The notes: generated by a model from the sequence alone, not told the origin. A DNA stretch of 64,000 nt from Mesorhizobium sp. B2-1-1 (GCF_006442975.2 NZ_CP083954.1:3355501-3419500); one strand, 5' to 3'; positions 7,950 through 16,242 are shown, numbered from the stretch's first letter. Program-made: numbers and translations.

Positions 7950-8828
7950 ATGAGGATCGAAGTCGTGGTGGACGTAAAGACCACGCTGGGCGAGGGACCG
8001 CTCTGGGACGTCGAGCAGGAGCGTCTCTACTGGATCGACAGTTTCGACGGGCGCGTCTTCCGCGCGACCGCCGACGGGCGCGAGATCCGTTGCTGGGACG
8101 TGCCGATGAAAATCGGCTCGATGGCGCTGCGCAAGGATGGCGGCGGCGCTGTCGTCTCGTTGCAGCGCGGTTTCCATCTGCTCGATTTCGCCACCGGCGA
8201 GGTGACGCGGATCCATGATCCGGAGCCGGACAAGCCAATGAACCGTCTCAACGACGGCAAGGTCGACCGGCGCGGCCGCTTCTTCGCCGGCTCGATGGAC
8301 ACGATGGAAGAGGGGCCGTCCGGCGGCCTTTACAGGCTCGATCCGGATTTCTCCGTCACCAGGATCGATTCCGGCATCATCTGCTCCAACGGTCCATGCT
8401 GGAGCCCCGACGACCGCACCTTCTATTTCGCCGACACCTGGACCGGCGAGATCTGGGCCTATGATTACGACATCGAGACCGGTGCGGCCAGCAACCGCCG
8501 CACCTTCGTTCGCGTCGATACCAGCCGCGGTGGTGCCGCCGACGGCTCGACCGTCGATGCCGAAGGCTGTCTGTGGAATGCGCTGGTCTATGACGGCCGC
8601 CTGGTGCGCTACGCGCCGGACGGCAGCATAGACCGTATCATCGACATGCCGGTGAAGAAGATCACCAGCGCCATGTTCGGTGGACCGAGGCTCGACACGC
8701 TCTACGTCACCTCGATGGCCAAGCCGCCGCTGCCGCGTTTTCCCGGCGATGGCGTGCTGCGCGGCAGCCTGTTCGCCATCACCGGCCTTGGCGTGACCGG
8801 AGTTCCCGAGCCGAGGTTTGGTGGCTGA
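7950..8828 (+). CDS. SMP-30/gluconolactonase family lactonase
   Basis: A 292-aa six-bladed beta-propeller of the SMP-30/LRE family, which hydrolyses sugar lactones using a divalent metal. The metal ligand Glu15 sits in LGEGPLWD, NRLNDGKVD supplies the conserved Asn and Asp, and DGSTVDAEGCLWNA carries the catalytic Asp. The start is the ATG at 7950 behind AAAGAGGAGGACGGC. A longer in-frame reading that begins at 7488 would lie inside the BKACE gene and is a frame artefact. It is the last gene of the operon. A lactonase here implies that one intermediate is a sugar lactone. Confidence 0.88.
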   Translation: MRIEVVVDVKTTLGEGPLWDVEQERLYWIDSFDGRVFRATADGREIRCWDVPMKIGSMALRKDGGGAVVSLQRGFHLLDFATGEVTRIHDPEPDKPMNRLNDGKVDRRGRFFAGSMDTMEEGPSGGLYRLDPDFSVTRIDSGIICSNGPCWSPDDRTFYFADTWTGEIWAYDYDIETGAASNRRTFVRVDTSRGGAADGSTVDAEGCLWNALVYDGRLVRYAPDGSIDRIIDMPVKKITSAMFGGPRLDTLYVTSMAKPPLPRFPGDGVLRGSLFAITGLGVTGVPEPRFGG

Positions 8829-8840
8829 CGGGCGGCCTCT

Positions 8841-8964
8841 TAGAGCAGTTCACCGTTTTATGAAACGGCGAACCGCTCCATCTCTTTGTTTTTGCGCAAT
8901 CCATAGGGAAAGCGCTACGCGCTTTTCCCGGGAAAACCGTACACACTTTTCCTTGAATTGCTCT
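8841..8964. repeat. Mosaic palindromic intergenic repeat
   Basis: This region between two convergent operons starts with an almost perfect hairpin (8843-8878, GAGCAGTTCACCGTTT / AAACGGCGAACCGCTC). A second palindrome follows at about 8906-8929 (GGGAAAGCGC / GCGCTTTTCCC), and the tail reads CACTTTTCCTTGAATTGCTC. The arrangement looks like a short intergenic repeat found many times in Mesorhizobium genomes (recollection, not searched). It may act as a two-way terminator for the converging operons. Confidence 0.6.
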
Positions 8965-9021
8965 CGCCGCTCCTCCCGGACGTCTTCCGCAAACTTCCTG
9001 CCGCTCGCAATCAGCTAAAAA

Positions 9022-10338
9022 CTATCGGCACCATTTCTCCACCGCTAAGGCGATGGCCTTCGTGCAGTCGACGAGATCGCGCACCGAAACGCGCTCGTTC
9101 GGCTGATGCGCCTGCGCCGGATCGCCAGGACCGAAGTTGACGGTCGGGGTGTTGCCCAGGCCGGTCGGCAGGCCGATGTCGCTGTGTGCGCCGAAGCCGC
9201 TCAGGGCCGGCGACAGGTCGGCTGCTTTGACGGCCTCCTGGAACAGGCCGACAAAGGGGTTGTCCGACGGGATCTCGGCGCAATCGGCATCGAGGATCCA
9301 TTCGACACGGGCAGGGTGCTTTCGCAGATAAGGATCCGCCTGGCAGACATTGGCGATGTGCTCTTCGATTTCGCGTTTGACATTGCCGCCCAGCCTGAAC
9401 TCGTCATGCTCGCTCGGCAGATACTGTGCGTCGATGATGATCTCGCCGCGTCCTGCCATGGAGGATGGATGTTCGCCGGCATTGATCTGGGTGACGATGA
9501 TCTGGTTGGGCAGGTCCATCAGCGGGTGGTTCTTCCTGGGATCGAACATCCAGCGCCGGTTGAGGATGTCGATGCCGTCGAGGATCTGCCGGCAAAGCTG
9601 GACGGCGTCGACCGGGCCGCTCGAATACCAGGCGTTCGGCGTCAGTTCGGCATGGCCGCCTATGCCGTCGATGATGATCTTGCCCCACAGAATGCCGTGA
9701 CAAAGCGGTGCGATCCTGTTCGCCGTCGGTTCCGTCATGATGCCGGCGTCGGCGCGAAAGCCGCGATCAACCATGGCGAGCGACCCCATGCCGCCGATTT
9801 CCTCGTCGACGACGGTGGTGAAGACGACGTCGCCGGAGAGGGAAACGTCGAGTTCCTTCAGGATTTCGACCGCCATCAGCATGCAGGCGACGCCGCCCTT
9901 CATGTCGACCGTGCCGCGACCGTGCAGGAATCCATCCTTCAGGACAGGCTGGAAGGGATCGGTGGTCCAGTGCCCGGCGGCACCCGGCGGCACGACGTCG
10001 ATATGGCCGGTCAGCATGATGGACCGCCCGCCGCCGGTGCCTTTCAAAACGCCGCCGAGATTGGGCCGGCCCTCGAACGTCCTGCCCTTGTTGGCGCCGG
10101 CACGTCCCTTGTATTTTTCGTAGAGTGCCGGGCCGTCTGGATCCCAGAGATCGGTCGAGAAGCCGAGTGCCTCAAGGCGCTTTTGCAGGTAGAGCTGGCA
10201 ATCCCGCTCGCCGGGGCCGGCCTCCTTCGGATTCGATTTCACGATCGAAGGGAAGGCGACGAGATCGCTCAGCGTCTTGACGATGCGCTCGGCGGCTGCC
10301 TCGACGCGCGCGGCGATGGTCTCTTCCATGGAAGGCAT
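9022..10338 (-). CDS. M20-family metallopeptidase (ArgE/DapE/ACY1 type)
   Basis: Di-zinc amidohydrolase/peptidase of 438 aa. All expected ligands are present: His112 and Asp114 (GHIDVV), Asp145 (GRGTVDMKGG), Glu179-Glu180 (VVDEEIGG), Glu203 (MTEPT) and a C-terminal His in AHQPNERV. The family hydrolyses N-acyl amino acids, small peptides or related amides. The ATG read from 10338 follows GGAGATAACA. The open frame continues upstream into the permease gene in another frame, but that part is not coding. It is the last gene of the right-hand ABC operon, which suggests that the imported compound contains an amide bond. No signal peptide, so it is cytoplasmic. Confidence 0.87.
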   Translation of the reverse strand: MPSMEETIAARVEAAAERIVKTLSDLVAFPSIVKSNPKEAGPGERDCQLYLQKRLEALGFSTDLWDPDGPALYEKYKGRAGANKGRTFEGRPNLGGVLKGTGGGRSIMLTGHIDVVPPGAAGHWTTDPFQPVLKDGFLHGRGTVDMKGGVACMLMAVEILKELDVSLSGDVVFTTVVDEEIGGMGSLAMVDRGFRADAGIMTEPTANRIAPLCHGILWGKIIIDGIGGHAELTPNAWYSSGPVDAVQLCRQILDGIDILNRRWMFDPRKNHPLMDLPNQIIVTQINAGEHPSSMAGRGEIIIDAQYLPSEHDEFRLGGNVKREIEEHIANVCQADPYLRKHPARVEWILDADCAEIPSDNPFVGLFQEAVKAADLSPALSGFGAHSDIGLPTGLGNTPTVNFGPGDPAQAHQPNERVSVRDLVDCTKAIALAVEKWCR

Positions 10339-10340
10339 TG

Positions 10341-11297
10341 TTATCTCCAACGTTGGGAAAGTCGGTCGGCGAGAAGGACGAAAACCAGAAGGGCGCCGAC
10401 AATCCCCACCTGCCAGACCGTGTTGATGTTCAATTGCAGAAGGCCGGTCTTCAGCGTGACCAGCAGCAGGACGGCCGCGAACACGCCGCCGACGCCACCG
10501 CGTCCGCCGGTGATGACGATGCCTCCCAGCATGGCCGCGGTCAGCGATTCCAGTTCGAGGTTCTGGCCGATATTGGGCCTGCCGCTGCCGAGCCAGGCGA
10601 GAGAGACGAGGCCGGCAGCACCGGCCAGTGCGCCGCTCAGCACGTAGAGAATGAAGCGTACGCGATCGACCGGAATGCCGACCAGTTTGGCCGAGCGCTC
10701 GTTGAAGCCCATGGCATAGATCCAGCGCCCCCAGGCCGTCGAGAGCAACACGAGACCGGCAAGCGCGAAGCAGGGGACGGCGAGCGTGAGGAAAGGCACG
10801 GGGATGCCCATAATCGCACCGCGCCCCCAAACGAGCAGCCAGGCGGGCACGCCGGACTGCGCCGCGCCGCCGGTGACCGCAAGCGCGAGGCCGGAATAGA
10901 CGAAGAATGTTCCCAGCGTCGCGATGAAGGGGAGAAGGGCGAGCTCGTTCACCAGCCATCCGTTCAAGGCACCGAGCACAGCGCCAGCCAGGATGCAGAC
11001 GACCGGCAACAGAAGGGGCGGCAACCCCAGCTTCAGGGAAAGCATGGCAACGATCGCCGAGAGCGAAACGGCGCCGCCAACGGACAGGTCGATGCCCGCG
11101 CCCCCGGCCAGGACGACCAGCGCCTGTCCAAGGCCGACCAGGGCCAGGATCGTCGAAAATTGCAAAATCGTGGTGACGGTGCCAAGATTGAAGACCGAGG
11201 GCTTGAGCGCCAGCAGGCCGACAATAACGACCAGCCAGAGGCCGCACAGCAGAGCCAAAGTGAGGGCGGGGCCCTGCAGGTTCCGGATCCTGTTCAT
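10341..11297 (-). CDS. Sugar ABC transporter permease (RbsC type), second permease
   Basis: A 318-aa polytopic membrane protein with about 8-10 hydrophobic segments and the CUT2 permease pattern: LVGLGQALVVLAGGAGIDLS near residues 52-71, LGTFFVYSGLALAVTGG, and GFNERSAKLVGIPVDRV as the ATPase-contact loop. It starts at the ATG at 11297, which overlaps the stop of the preceding permease by 4 bases (ATGA), and it ends 2 bases before the M20 start. Together with the permease at 11294-12280 it would form the heterodimeric channel. Confidence 0.87.
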   Translation of the reverse strand: MNRIRNLQGPALTLALLCGLWLVVIVGLLALKPSVFNLGTVTTILQFSTILALVGLGQALVVLAGGAGIDLSVGGAVSLSAIVAMLSLKLGLPPLLLPVVCILAGAVLGALNGWLVNELALLPFIATLGTFFVYSGLALAVTGGAAQSGVPAWLLVWGRGAIMGIPVPFLTLAVPCFALAGLVLLSTAWGRWIYAMGFNERSAKLVGIPVDRVRFILYVLSGALAGAAGLVSLAWLGSGRPNIGQNLELESLTAAMLGGIVITGGRGGVGGVFAAVLLLVTLKTGLLQLNINTVWQVGIVGALLVFVLLADRLSQRWR

Positions 11298-12280
11298 GCG
11301 CGGGCTCGCAGGAATTGGGCAAGCGGCAGCCGGTTGGAGACAGCTTCGAAGCCAAGCACGCCGATGATGAGAACGCCGGTAACCACAGGCTGCCAAAGCG
11401 AGGGGACGCCGATCAGGAGCAATCCATTCTGGAGAATTCTCAGAAGCAGTACGCCGAAGACCGTGCCGATCAAGCTGCATCTGCCGCCCAATATGCTCGT
11501 GCCGCCGAGAATGACCGCGGCGATCGCATCGAGCGCCAGCGTGCTGCCGATCGTCATCTCCACATTGCGGTAGGTGGCGACGTAAAACGTGGCGGCAATG
11601 CCAGTCAGGACGCCACTGATGACGAAGGTCATGAAGCGTACCTTGACCACGGGGATTCCGGACAGCCGGGCCTTTTCCTCGGAATTGCCGATCGCCAGCA
11701 GGTGCGGCCCGTAGGGGGTTCGCCGCAACGCCAGCCAGACGACCAGATAGGCGATGGCAATGACGATGGCTGGGACTGGAATGCCGAGTACGGTGGTTGC
11801 CAGAAGATTGGTGAGGCTCGAGGGCAGGCCCGAGAGCCACTGCCCGCCGAGAAGGACAAAGACGGCGGTGCGGTAGACGCCAAGCAGGCCGAGCGTTCCC
11901 ACGATTGCCGGAACGCGACCGAGGACGACGACGGTGGCCGTCACGCAGCCGAGCAGCGCACCGACCGCAGGGCCAGCGATGAGCGCCAGCAGCGGATTGC
12001 CCTCGGCGCCGAGCACACGGCCGATCGCTATTGCCGCCAGACCCATGACGATGCCGATCGAGACGTCGATGCCGCCCATGGCCAGCAGCAAGGTCATGCC
12101 AAGGCCGATCAGCAGCAGTTCGACGCTGTTGCGCAGGACGGTCGCCGCATTGCCTGGCGTCGCGTAGTGGGGCGATGCGACAGAAAAGATGACGATCGCC
12201 AGGAGACAGGCGGCAAGCAAGGACCACTCCCGCCCGTTCATGGCCAAAACGCCGTTTCCAAACTGTCGCACCGTGTTCAT
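11294..12280 (-). CDS. Sugar ABC transporter permease (RbsC type), first permease
   Basis: 328 aa, with a hydrophobic N-terminus and the same CUT2 permease layout as its neighbour: LIGLGMTLLLAMGGIDVSIG, GTLGLLGVYRTAVFVLLGGQWLSG and the cytoplasmic contact stretch AIGNSEEKARLSGIPVVKV. It begins 8 bases after the stop of the binding-protein gene and overlaps the next permease by 4 bases. Two separate permeases here contrast with the fused permease of the left-hand operon, so the two transporters are not recent duplicates of each other. Confidence 0.87.
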   Translation of the reverse strand: MNTVRQFGNGVLAMNGREWSLLAACLLAIVIFSVASPHYATPGNAATVLRNSVELLLIGLGMTLLLAMGGIDVSIGIVMGLAAIAIGRVLGAEGNPLLALIAGPAVGALLGCVTATVVVLGRVPAIVGTLGLLGVYRTAVFVLLGGQWLSGLPSSLTNLLATTVLGIPVPAIVIAIAYLVVWLALRRTPYGPHLLAIGNSEEKARLSGIPVVKVRFMTFVISGVLTGIAATFYVATYRNVEMTIGSTLALDAIAAVILGGTSILGGRCSLIGTVFGVLLLRILQNGLLLIGVPSLWQPVVTGVLIIGVLGFEAVSNRLPLAQFLRARA

Positions 12281-12288
12281 CCCAAGGC

Positions 12289-13275
12289 TCAGAAGTTGAA
12301 CTTGTCGACATTGTCCTTCGTGAAGACCGCCGGCGGTCCGAGCAGCAGGATGCCCTTGGCGGCATCATAGGTGGCGGGCTTTTCGAGGCCGGCGATCTTG
12401 TTTTCCGCTTCGAAGCTCTTGCCGTCGATCAACTGCTTGCCGGCCCAGACCGTGAGATAGCCCAGCTGTTCGGGATCCCACAGCACGGTGAAGCCGAAGG
12501 CGCCGCTCTTCAGGTAGGATCGCGCCGTGTTCGGGCTGCAATAGCCCGTGCCGATGACGGAGCCGATCTTACCGGCGGTTTCGATGGCCTGGGCGACGCC
12601 CGGGCAGGTCGAGGATGCGACGGCGATGATGGCCTTGATGTCGGGATTGGCGGCCATGAGATCGCCTGATATCTGCGCGGCGCGCTCGGCCGTGCCGCCG
12701 GCGAATTGCGGAGCCAGCAGTTTCAGCTTCGGATATTTGGCGGTGGCCTCTTTCTGCATGAAGCCGATCCAGGCGTTGAGATTGGACGCCGTCGCCTCGC
12801 CGGAGACGATGCCGATCGTGGCGTCCTCGCCGACGCGCTTCACCAACTCATCGATGATCGTCGTGCCGAGCCCTTCGTCGGTCGCCTGCGCCACATAGAC
12901 GGCACGGCCGCTGTCGGGTGCATCGCTGTCGCTGGTGAAAAGCTTGATGCCCTTGGCCTTGGCGCTCTCGACGACGGGCGCGATGCTGGACGCATCCAGC
13001 ACGCTGACCGAGATCGCCTGGACACCCTGGTCGATCAGGTTCTGCACGATCTGCAACTGATCGACCGGGTTGGTGTCGACGGGGCCGGAATAGATGAAAT
13101 CGACGCCCAGGTCCTTCGCGGCGCGATTGCCGCCGGCTTCCATGGCATTGAAATAGGGTATGCCGATCAATTGCGGGACGAAGGCGACCTTGGGCTTGTC
13201 GGCGGCATGCGCCGCCGTGGCGACCACGAGTGACAGCACGGAAACGGCGAGCGCTTTTTTGAGTTGAGAAAGCAT
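12289..13275 (-). CDS. Sugar ABC transporter substrate-binding protein (LsrB/RhaS-like)
   Basis: This periplasmic binding protein has 328 aa when started at the ATG at 13275, which follows AGAGAGGATAAACC. A longer reading from 13323 overlaps the ATPase gene and lacks a better start. The signal peptide is LKKALAVSVLSLVVATAAHA, with cleavage after AHA. The mature N-terminus KVAFVPQLIGIPYFNAMEAG is like LsrB and RhaS binding proteins (AI-2 and rhamnose), and SVLDASSIAPVV, FTSDSDAPDSGRAVYVAQ and WDPEQLGYLTVW fit that subgroup. The true ligand is unknown; AI-2 itself is not supported, because no lsrK or lsrFG genes are nearby. Confidence 0.87.
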   Translation of the reverse strand: MLSQLKKALAVSVLSLVVATAAHAADKPKVAFVPQLIGIPYFNAMEAGGNRAAKDLGVDFIYSGPVDTNPVDQLQIVQNLIDQGVQAISVSVLDASSIAPVVESAKAKGIKLFTSDSDAPDSGRAVYVAQATDEGLGTTIIDELVKRVGEDATIGIVSGEATASNLNAWIGFMQKEATAKYPKLKLLAPQFAGGTAERAAQISGDLMAANPDIKAIIAVASSTCPGVAQAIETAGKIGSVIGTGYCSPNTARSYLKSGAFGFTVLWDPEQLGYLTVWAGKQLIDGKSFEAENKIAGLEKPATYDAAKGILLLGPPAVFTKDNVDKFNF

Positions 13276-13306
13276 TGGTTTATCCTCTCTGGAATGGACG
13301 TGCATT

Positions 13307-14077
13307 TCAGTTTGATTTTTCAAGCGCCCGCACGTCGGGATGAGCGCCTGTTATGAGCGAAACGACTTCCTCGTGATTGGTCTCGGCCGCCAGCCGTTCG
13401 GCCACCTTGCGGCCGCGCCGGAACACCACGATGCGGTCGGCGACCTCGAACACTTCGGAAATGTTGTGGCTGATGAGGACGACGGCACAACCGCGCGCGG
13501 CAAGCCGCCGCGTCAGTGCCAGAACCTTGCGGGTTTCGGCGACGGCAAGGGCCGCCGTCGGCTCGTCCATGATGACCAGCCTGGCATTCAGATTGAGGGC
13601 CCGGCAGATGGCCACGGCCTGGCGCTGACCGCCGGACAGGCTGCCGACGGGTGCTTCCGGATCGGAAATATGCGCGTCGAGCTCTTTCAGCAGGCCGTCG
13701 ACGCGCTGGCGCATTTCCTTGCGCTTCAGGAAGGGAATACCCAAAATGGAGCGTTTCAATTCGCGGCCGAGAAAGACGTTTTCGGCAATCGACAGGTTTT
13801 CCGAGAGCGCCAGTTCCTGAAAGATCGTCGCGATCCCCGACGACGCCGCATCCTTGGGCGAGGAGAAAGCCACCGGATTGCCCTCGATGAGAAGCTTTCC
13901 ATCGCTGGGCGGATGGGCGCCCGCCAGGATCTTGATGAAGGTGGATTTGCCGGCGCCGTTGTCGCCGAGAAGCGCCAGCACCTCGCCAGAGCGGATCTCC
14001 AGGTCGACATTGGCAAGCGCGGTCAGAGCGCCGAAGCGCTTGGCGATATTTCTGGCGACAAGAAACGGTTCTGTCAT
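13307..14077 (-). CDS. Sugar ABC transporter ATP-binding protein, single domain
   Basis: A 256-aa ABC ATPase with Walker A GDNGAGKS (residues 38-45), signature LSGGQRQ (147-153), Walker B LVIMDEPTAAL (168-178) and the switch His in VVLISHN. Unlike RbsA it has one ABC domain, so it would work as a homodimer, as in the single-domain ATPases paired with RhaS/FrcB-like systems in rhizobia. It lies between the amidotransferase-like gene and the binding-protein gene and reads in the same direction as both. Confidence 0.88.
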   Translation of the reverse strand: MTEPFLVARNIAKRFGALTALANVDLEIRSGEVLALLGDNGAGKSTFIKILAGAHPPSDGKLLIEGNPVAFSSPKDAASSGIATIFQELALSENLSIAENVFLGRELKRSILGIPFLKRKEMRQRVDGLLKELDAHISDPEAPVGSLSGGQRQAVAICRALNLNARLVIMDEPTAALAVAETRKVLALTRRLAARGCAVVLISHNISEVFEVADRIVVFRRGRKVAERLAAETNHEEVVSLITGAHPDVRALEKSN

Positions 14078-14104
14078 GGCGGTTCCCCGGCGGTTGCTGG
14101 TCGG

Positions 14105-14881
14105 CTAGACGGCCTTGCTGACCCAGCGCAGCACGTTGGTCCAAAGACGCGCATAGCCCGGCCATTCCACGAAGCTGTTGGGCAGCCAATGCGGGCCGAT
14201 ATCCGACGTCCAGGCCAGCGTGCGGCCCTGGCCATGGCGGCCGGTGACCAGCAGCGGATGACCGCCGTGATCCTGCGGCAACCGTGCGAGGATTTCGACG
14301 TCATCGCGATCGCGAGCGACGACCTCGTTGGCGCCGAGCAGCAGCGGCCATTCGCCTTCGATGCCGGCAAAGATCGGGTGATCCTTGGGACCGGTGATTT
14401 CAGGCCGGAACCCTTCGGGAATCTCGAGCCGGTCGTCATAGGGGAGGCAGGTTACCGGCAGCGCCTCCTCGACGGCCGTGCGGTGCCAGCGCGCCTTGCC
14501 GTCGATGCCCTGGAAAGAGAAATAGCCGCCGATCATGACCATGCCACCACCGGCCTGCGTCCAGTCGCGCAGAAGCTTGAGCCGGTTGGGCACTGTCTTG
14601 CCGTGCAGCCAGACATCGGGGTGAAGCAGCAGCGAGTTCGCGCCGATGTCGGAGAGGATGATGGCCTTGTATTGCGACAGGCCCTCCGTGGTGAAAGGCA
14701 GCTTTTCGACGGCTTCATGGGCCGGCATGTAGTCGAGGTCGAATTCGCTGCTCTTCAAGGCATCGACCAGCGGCGTCGCGCCCAGGTGAAAGGTGACGCT
14801 GCCGAACTGATCGAACCCCTTGTAGTGGGTCGCCGAACTCATCCAGCTCTCGCCGACCAGAAGCACTCTTGTTTTCGCCAT
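14105..14881 (-). CDS. Glutamine-amidotransferase-like protein (class I GATase-like fold)
   Basis: A 258-aa protein resembling the putative cytoplasmic glutamine amidotransferases of the DUF1355/GATase1-like group: an opening RVLLVGESWMSS strand, a flavodoxin-like series of strands (YKAIILSDIGANSLLL, GGGMVMIGGYFSFQGI) and the late LVTGRHGQGRTLAWTSDIGPHW. The place where class I amidotransferases carry the nucleophile (GxCxG) reads MIGGYFSF, with no cysteine, so a glutaminase activity is doubtful. ATG 14881 follows CAGGAGAG at a good distance; a TTG six bases earlier is too close to the Shine-Dalgarno. It is the second gene of the operon. Its role with the transporter is unknown. Confidence 0.7.
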   Translation of the reverse strand: MAKTRVLLVGESWMSSATHYKGFDQFGSVTFHLGATPLVDALKSSEFDLDYMPAHEAVEKLPFTTEGLSQYKAIILSDIGANSLLLHPDVWLHGKTVPNRLKLLRDWTQAGGGMVMIGGYFSFQGIDGKARWHRTAVEEALPVTCLPYDDRLEIPEGFRPEITGPKDHPIFAGIEGEWPLLLGANEVVARDRDDVEILARLPQDHGGHPLLVTGRHGQGRTLAWTSDIGPHWLPNSFVEWPGYARLWTNVLRWVSKAV

Positions 14882-14917
14882 GACCAATACTCTCCTGGGT
14901 TCCCGTAAGTTGTTGGT

Positions 14918-16099
14918 TCAGCTTGCCAACATGGCGTTGTTCGCCAAAGCGGCAGCCTTCAAAGTCGCGAAATCCGCGATGTAGCCCTGTGCGCCTTCGA
15001 CCGTGGTCGTCAGGCTCGCGCCGATCGCCGCATGGCGGGCGGCGTCGTCCAGCGACGCACCATGCAGCCAGAGGCTTAGGAATATGCCGGCGAAGCTGTC
15101 GCCGGCGCCCGTCGCATCGACGCGGTCGACAGGCAGTGCCGGCACCTCGATCTGCGGTCCGCCATTCGCCGGAAAGACGACCGCGCCAAACTCGCCGAGA
15201 GTGAGCACGACCGTTCCGCGCGGCTTGATGCGCGCCAGCATCAGCCGCACCTCTTCGATCATCGTCGCCATCCTGGAGCGAAAGTCGAAAATCTCCCGCA
15301 TCATCACATCGTTGATGAAGGTCAGGTCGATGTGCCGGACCATCTGCGTGAAGGTTTCAGGCGTGCGTGCGCTCTTGGGCAGGCCGGCCGAATGCAGGCT
15401 CACCCTCCAGCCGGCCTGATGAAAGCGCGCGATGGAAGCGGTCATCGTTTCGTAGTGGAAGCCTTCGATGTGAAGACAGGCCGGGCGCGGCTCGGGCTGG
15501 ATGTCCAGATTGGCGGTCAGATCGATCTCGCCGAGTTCGAACGGTTCACTGATGATCGTGCGGCTACCATTGCGCTCGATGATCACGATGGCTTGCGAAA
15601 GGCGGTTGTTGGGCGTGTTGCGGATCGGCAATGCGTGGACGCCCAGTTTGGAAAGCGCGCCGAGCGCCCAGTCACTCTCCGGGTCTTCACCGACCGCCGT
15701 CGCCAGTTCCACGTCGAGAGCGTAGGGCGCCCCAACACCGGCGGCGGCAACCGCGAGATTGGCCGCGGGCCCGCCCAGCGCCTTCTCGATATGGCTGGCT
15801 GTGATGCGGTCGTCGCGATGCGGCAGGACGTCGACGCGGCAGAGAAAGTCGACACTGACCCGGCCCGCGACCAGGAGCCTCGGCAGATGATCGAGATTCT
15901 TCGGCCTGTGGGGCGCGCGGCCCGGCAGCGAGCGCGCAAACGAACTCGGCCGGTACATCAGCGTGGCGATCGCCTTTTCGATGCGTTCGCGCGTGGCCTC
16001 CTTCAGGCCGGCAGTCCCGTTGATGAAGTTCGACACCGTTCCGATGGAGACACCGGCCGCGCGTGCGACATCCGCTATGGTTGGGCGCTTGCGTTGCAA
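14918..16099 (-). CDS. LacI-type HTH fused to a PfkB-family carbohydrate kinase
   Basis: A 393-aa protein joining two families. Residues about 7-55 are a LacI DNA-binding domain (TIADVARAAGVSIGTVSNFING, then the hinge-helix region RERIEKAIATLMYRPS). From about residue 73 on it is a PfkB/ribokinase-type kinase: GRVSVDFLCRVD opens the domain, GGPAANLAVAAAG (109-121) is the first PfkB signature, and DATGAGDSFAG (328-338) holds the anion hole and catalytic Asp334. No LacI periplasmic-type sensor domain is present. TTG 16099 is chosen because GGAG lies 7 bases upstream; an earlier TTG (16126) falls inside the operator-like palindrome. It heads the right-hand operon. It likely controls the operon with the kinase domain as sensor, as an enzyme, or both. 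Confidence 0.85.
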   Translation of the reverse strand: MQRKRPTIADVARAAGVSIGTVSNFINGTAGLKEATRERIEKAIATLMYRPSSFARSLPGRAPHRPKNLDHLPRLLVAGRVSVDFLCRVDVLPHRDDRITASHIEKALGGPAANLAVAAAGVGAPYALDVELATAVGEDPESDWALGALSKLGVHALPIRNTPNNRLSQAIVIIERNGSRTIISEPFELGEIDLTANLDIQPEPRPACLHIEGFHYETMTASIARFHQAGWRVSLHSAGLPKSARTPETFTQMVRHIDLTFINDVMMREIFDFRSRMATMIEEVRLMLARIKPRGTVVLTLGEFGAVVFPANGGPQIEVPALPVDRVDATGAGDSFAGIFLSLWLHGASLDDAARHAAIGASLTTTVEGAQGYIADFATLKAAALANNAMLAS

Positions 16100-16112
16100 T
16101 GGTTGGCTCCGA

Positions 16113-16126
16113 TTGAAGCGTTTCAA
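16113..16126. promoter_or_regulatory. LacI-type operator-like palindrome upstream of the HTH-kinase gene
   Basis: TTGAAGCGTTTCAA (+ strand) is a 14-base near-palindrome with a central CG, the classic shape of LacI/GalR operators; one position breaks the symmetry. It lies 2 bases from the Shine-Dalgarno of the fusion gene, where a bound repressor would block transcription, so the fusion protein probably regulates itself. Confidence 0.55.
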
Positions 16127-16242
16127 ACGGTATCAACGGAAATGCCGCCCCTCAACGGAATTATCTTCTAAAAAGGTCTGGAATTTGCAGAGAAACTTGG
16201 AAAACTATGGCGATGTGGCCCCAATTGCGGGTCATTCGTTCC

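Noticed and set aside
7488..8828. Extended N-terminus for the lactonase gene
   Set aside because: The extra part lies out of frame over the BKACE gene; the ATG at 7950 has a good Shine-Dalgarno and gives the normal SMP-30 length.
9022..16099. An LsrACDB/LsrK AI-2 uptake system
   Set aside because: The binding protein resembles LsrB, but the kinase is PfkB-type and not the FGGY-type LsrK, and LsrF, LsrG and LsrR are missing.
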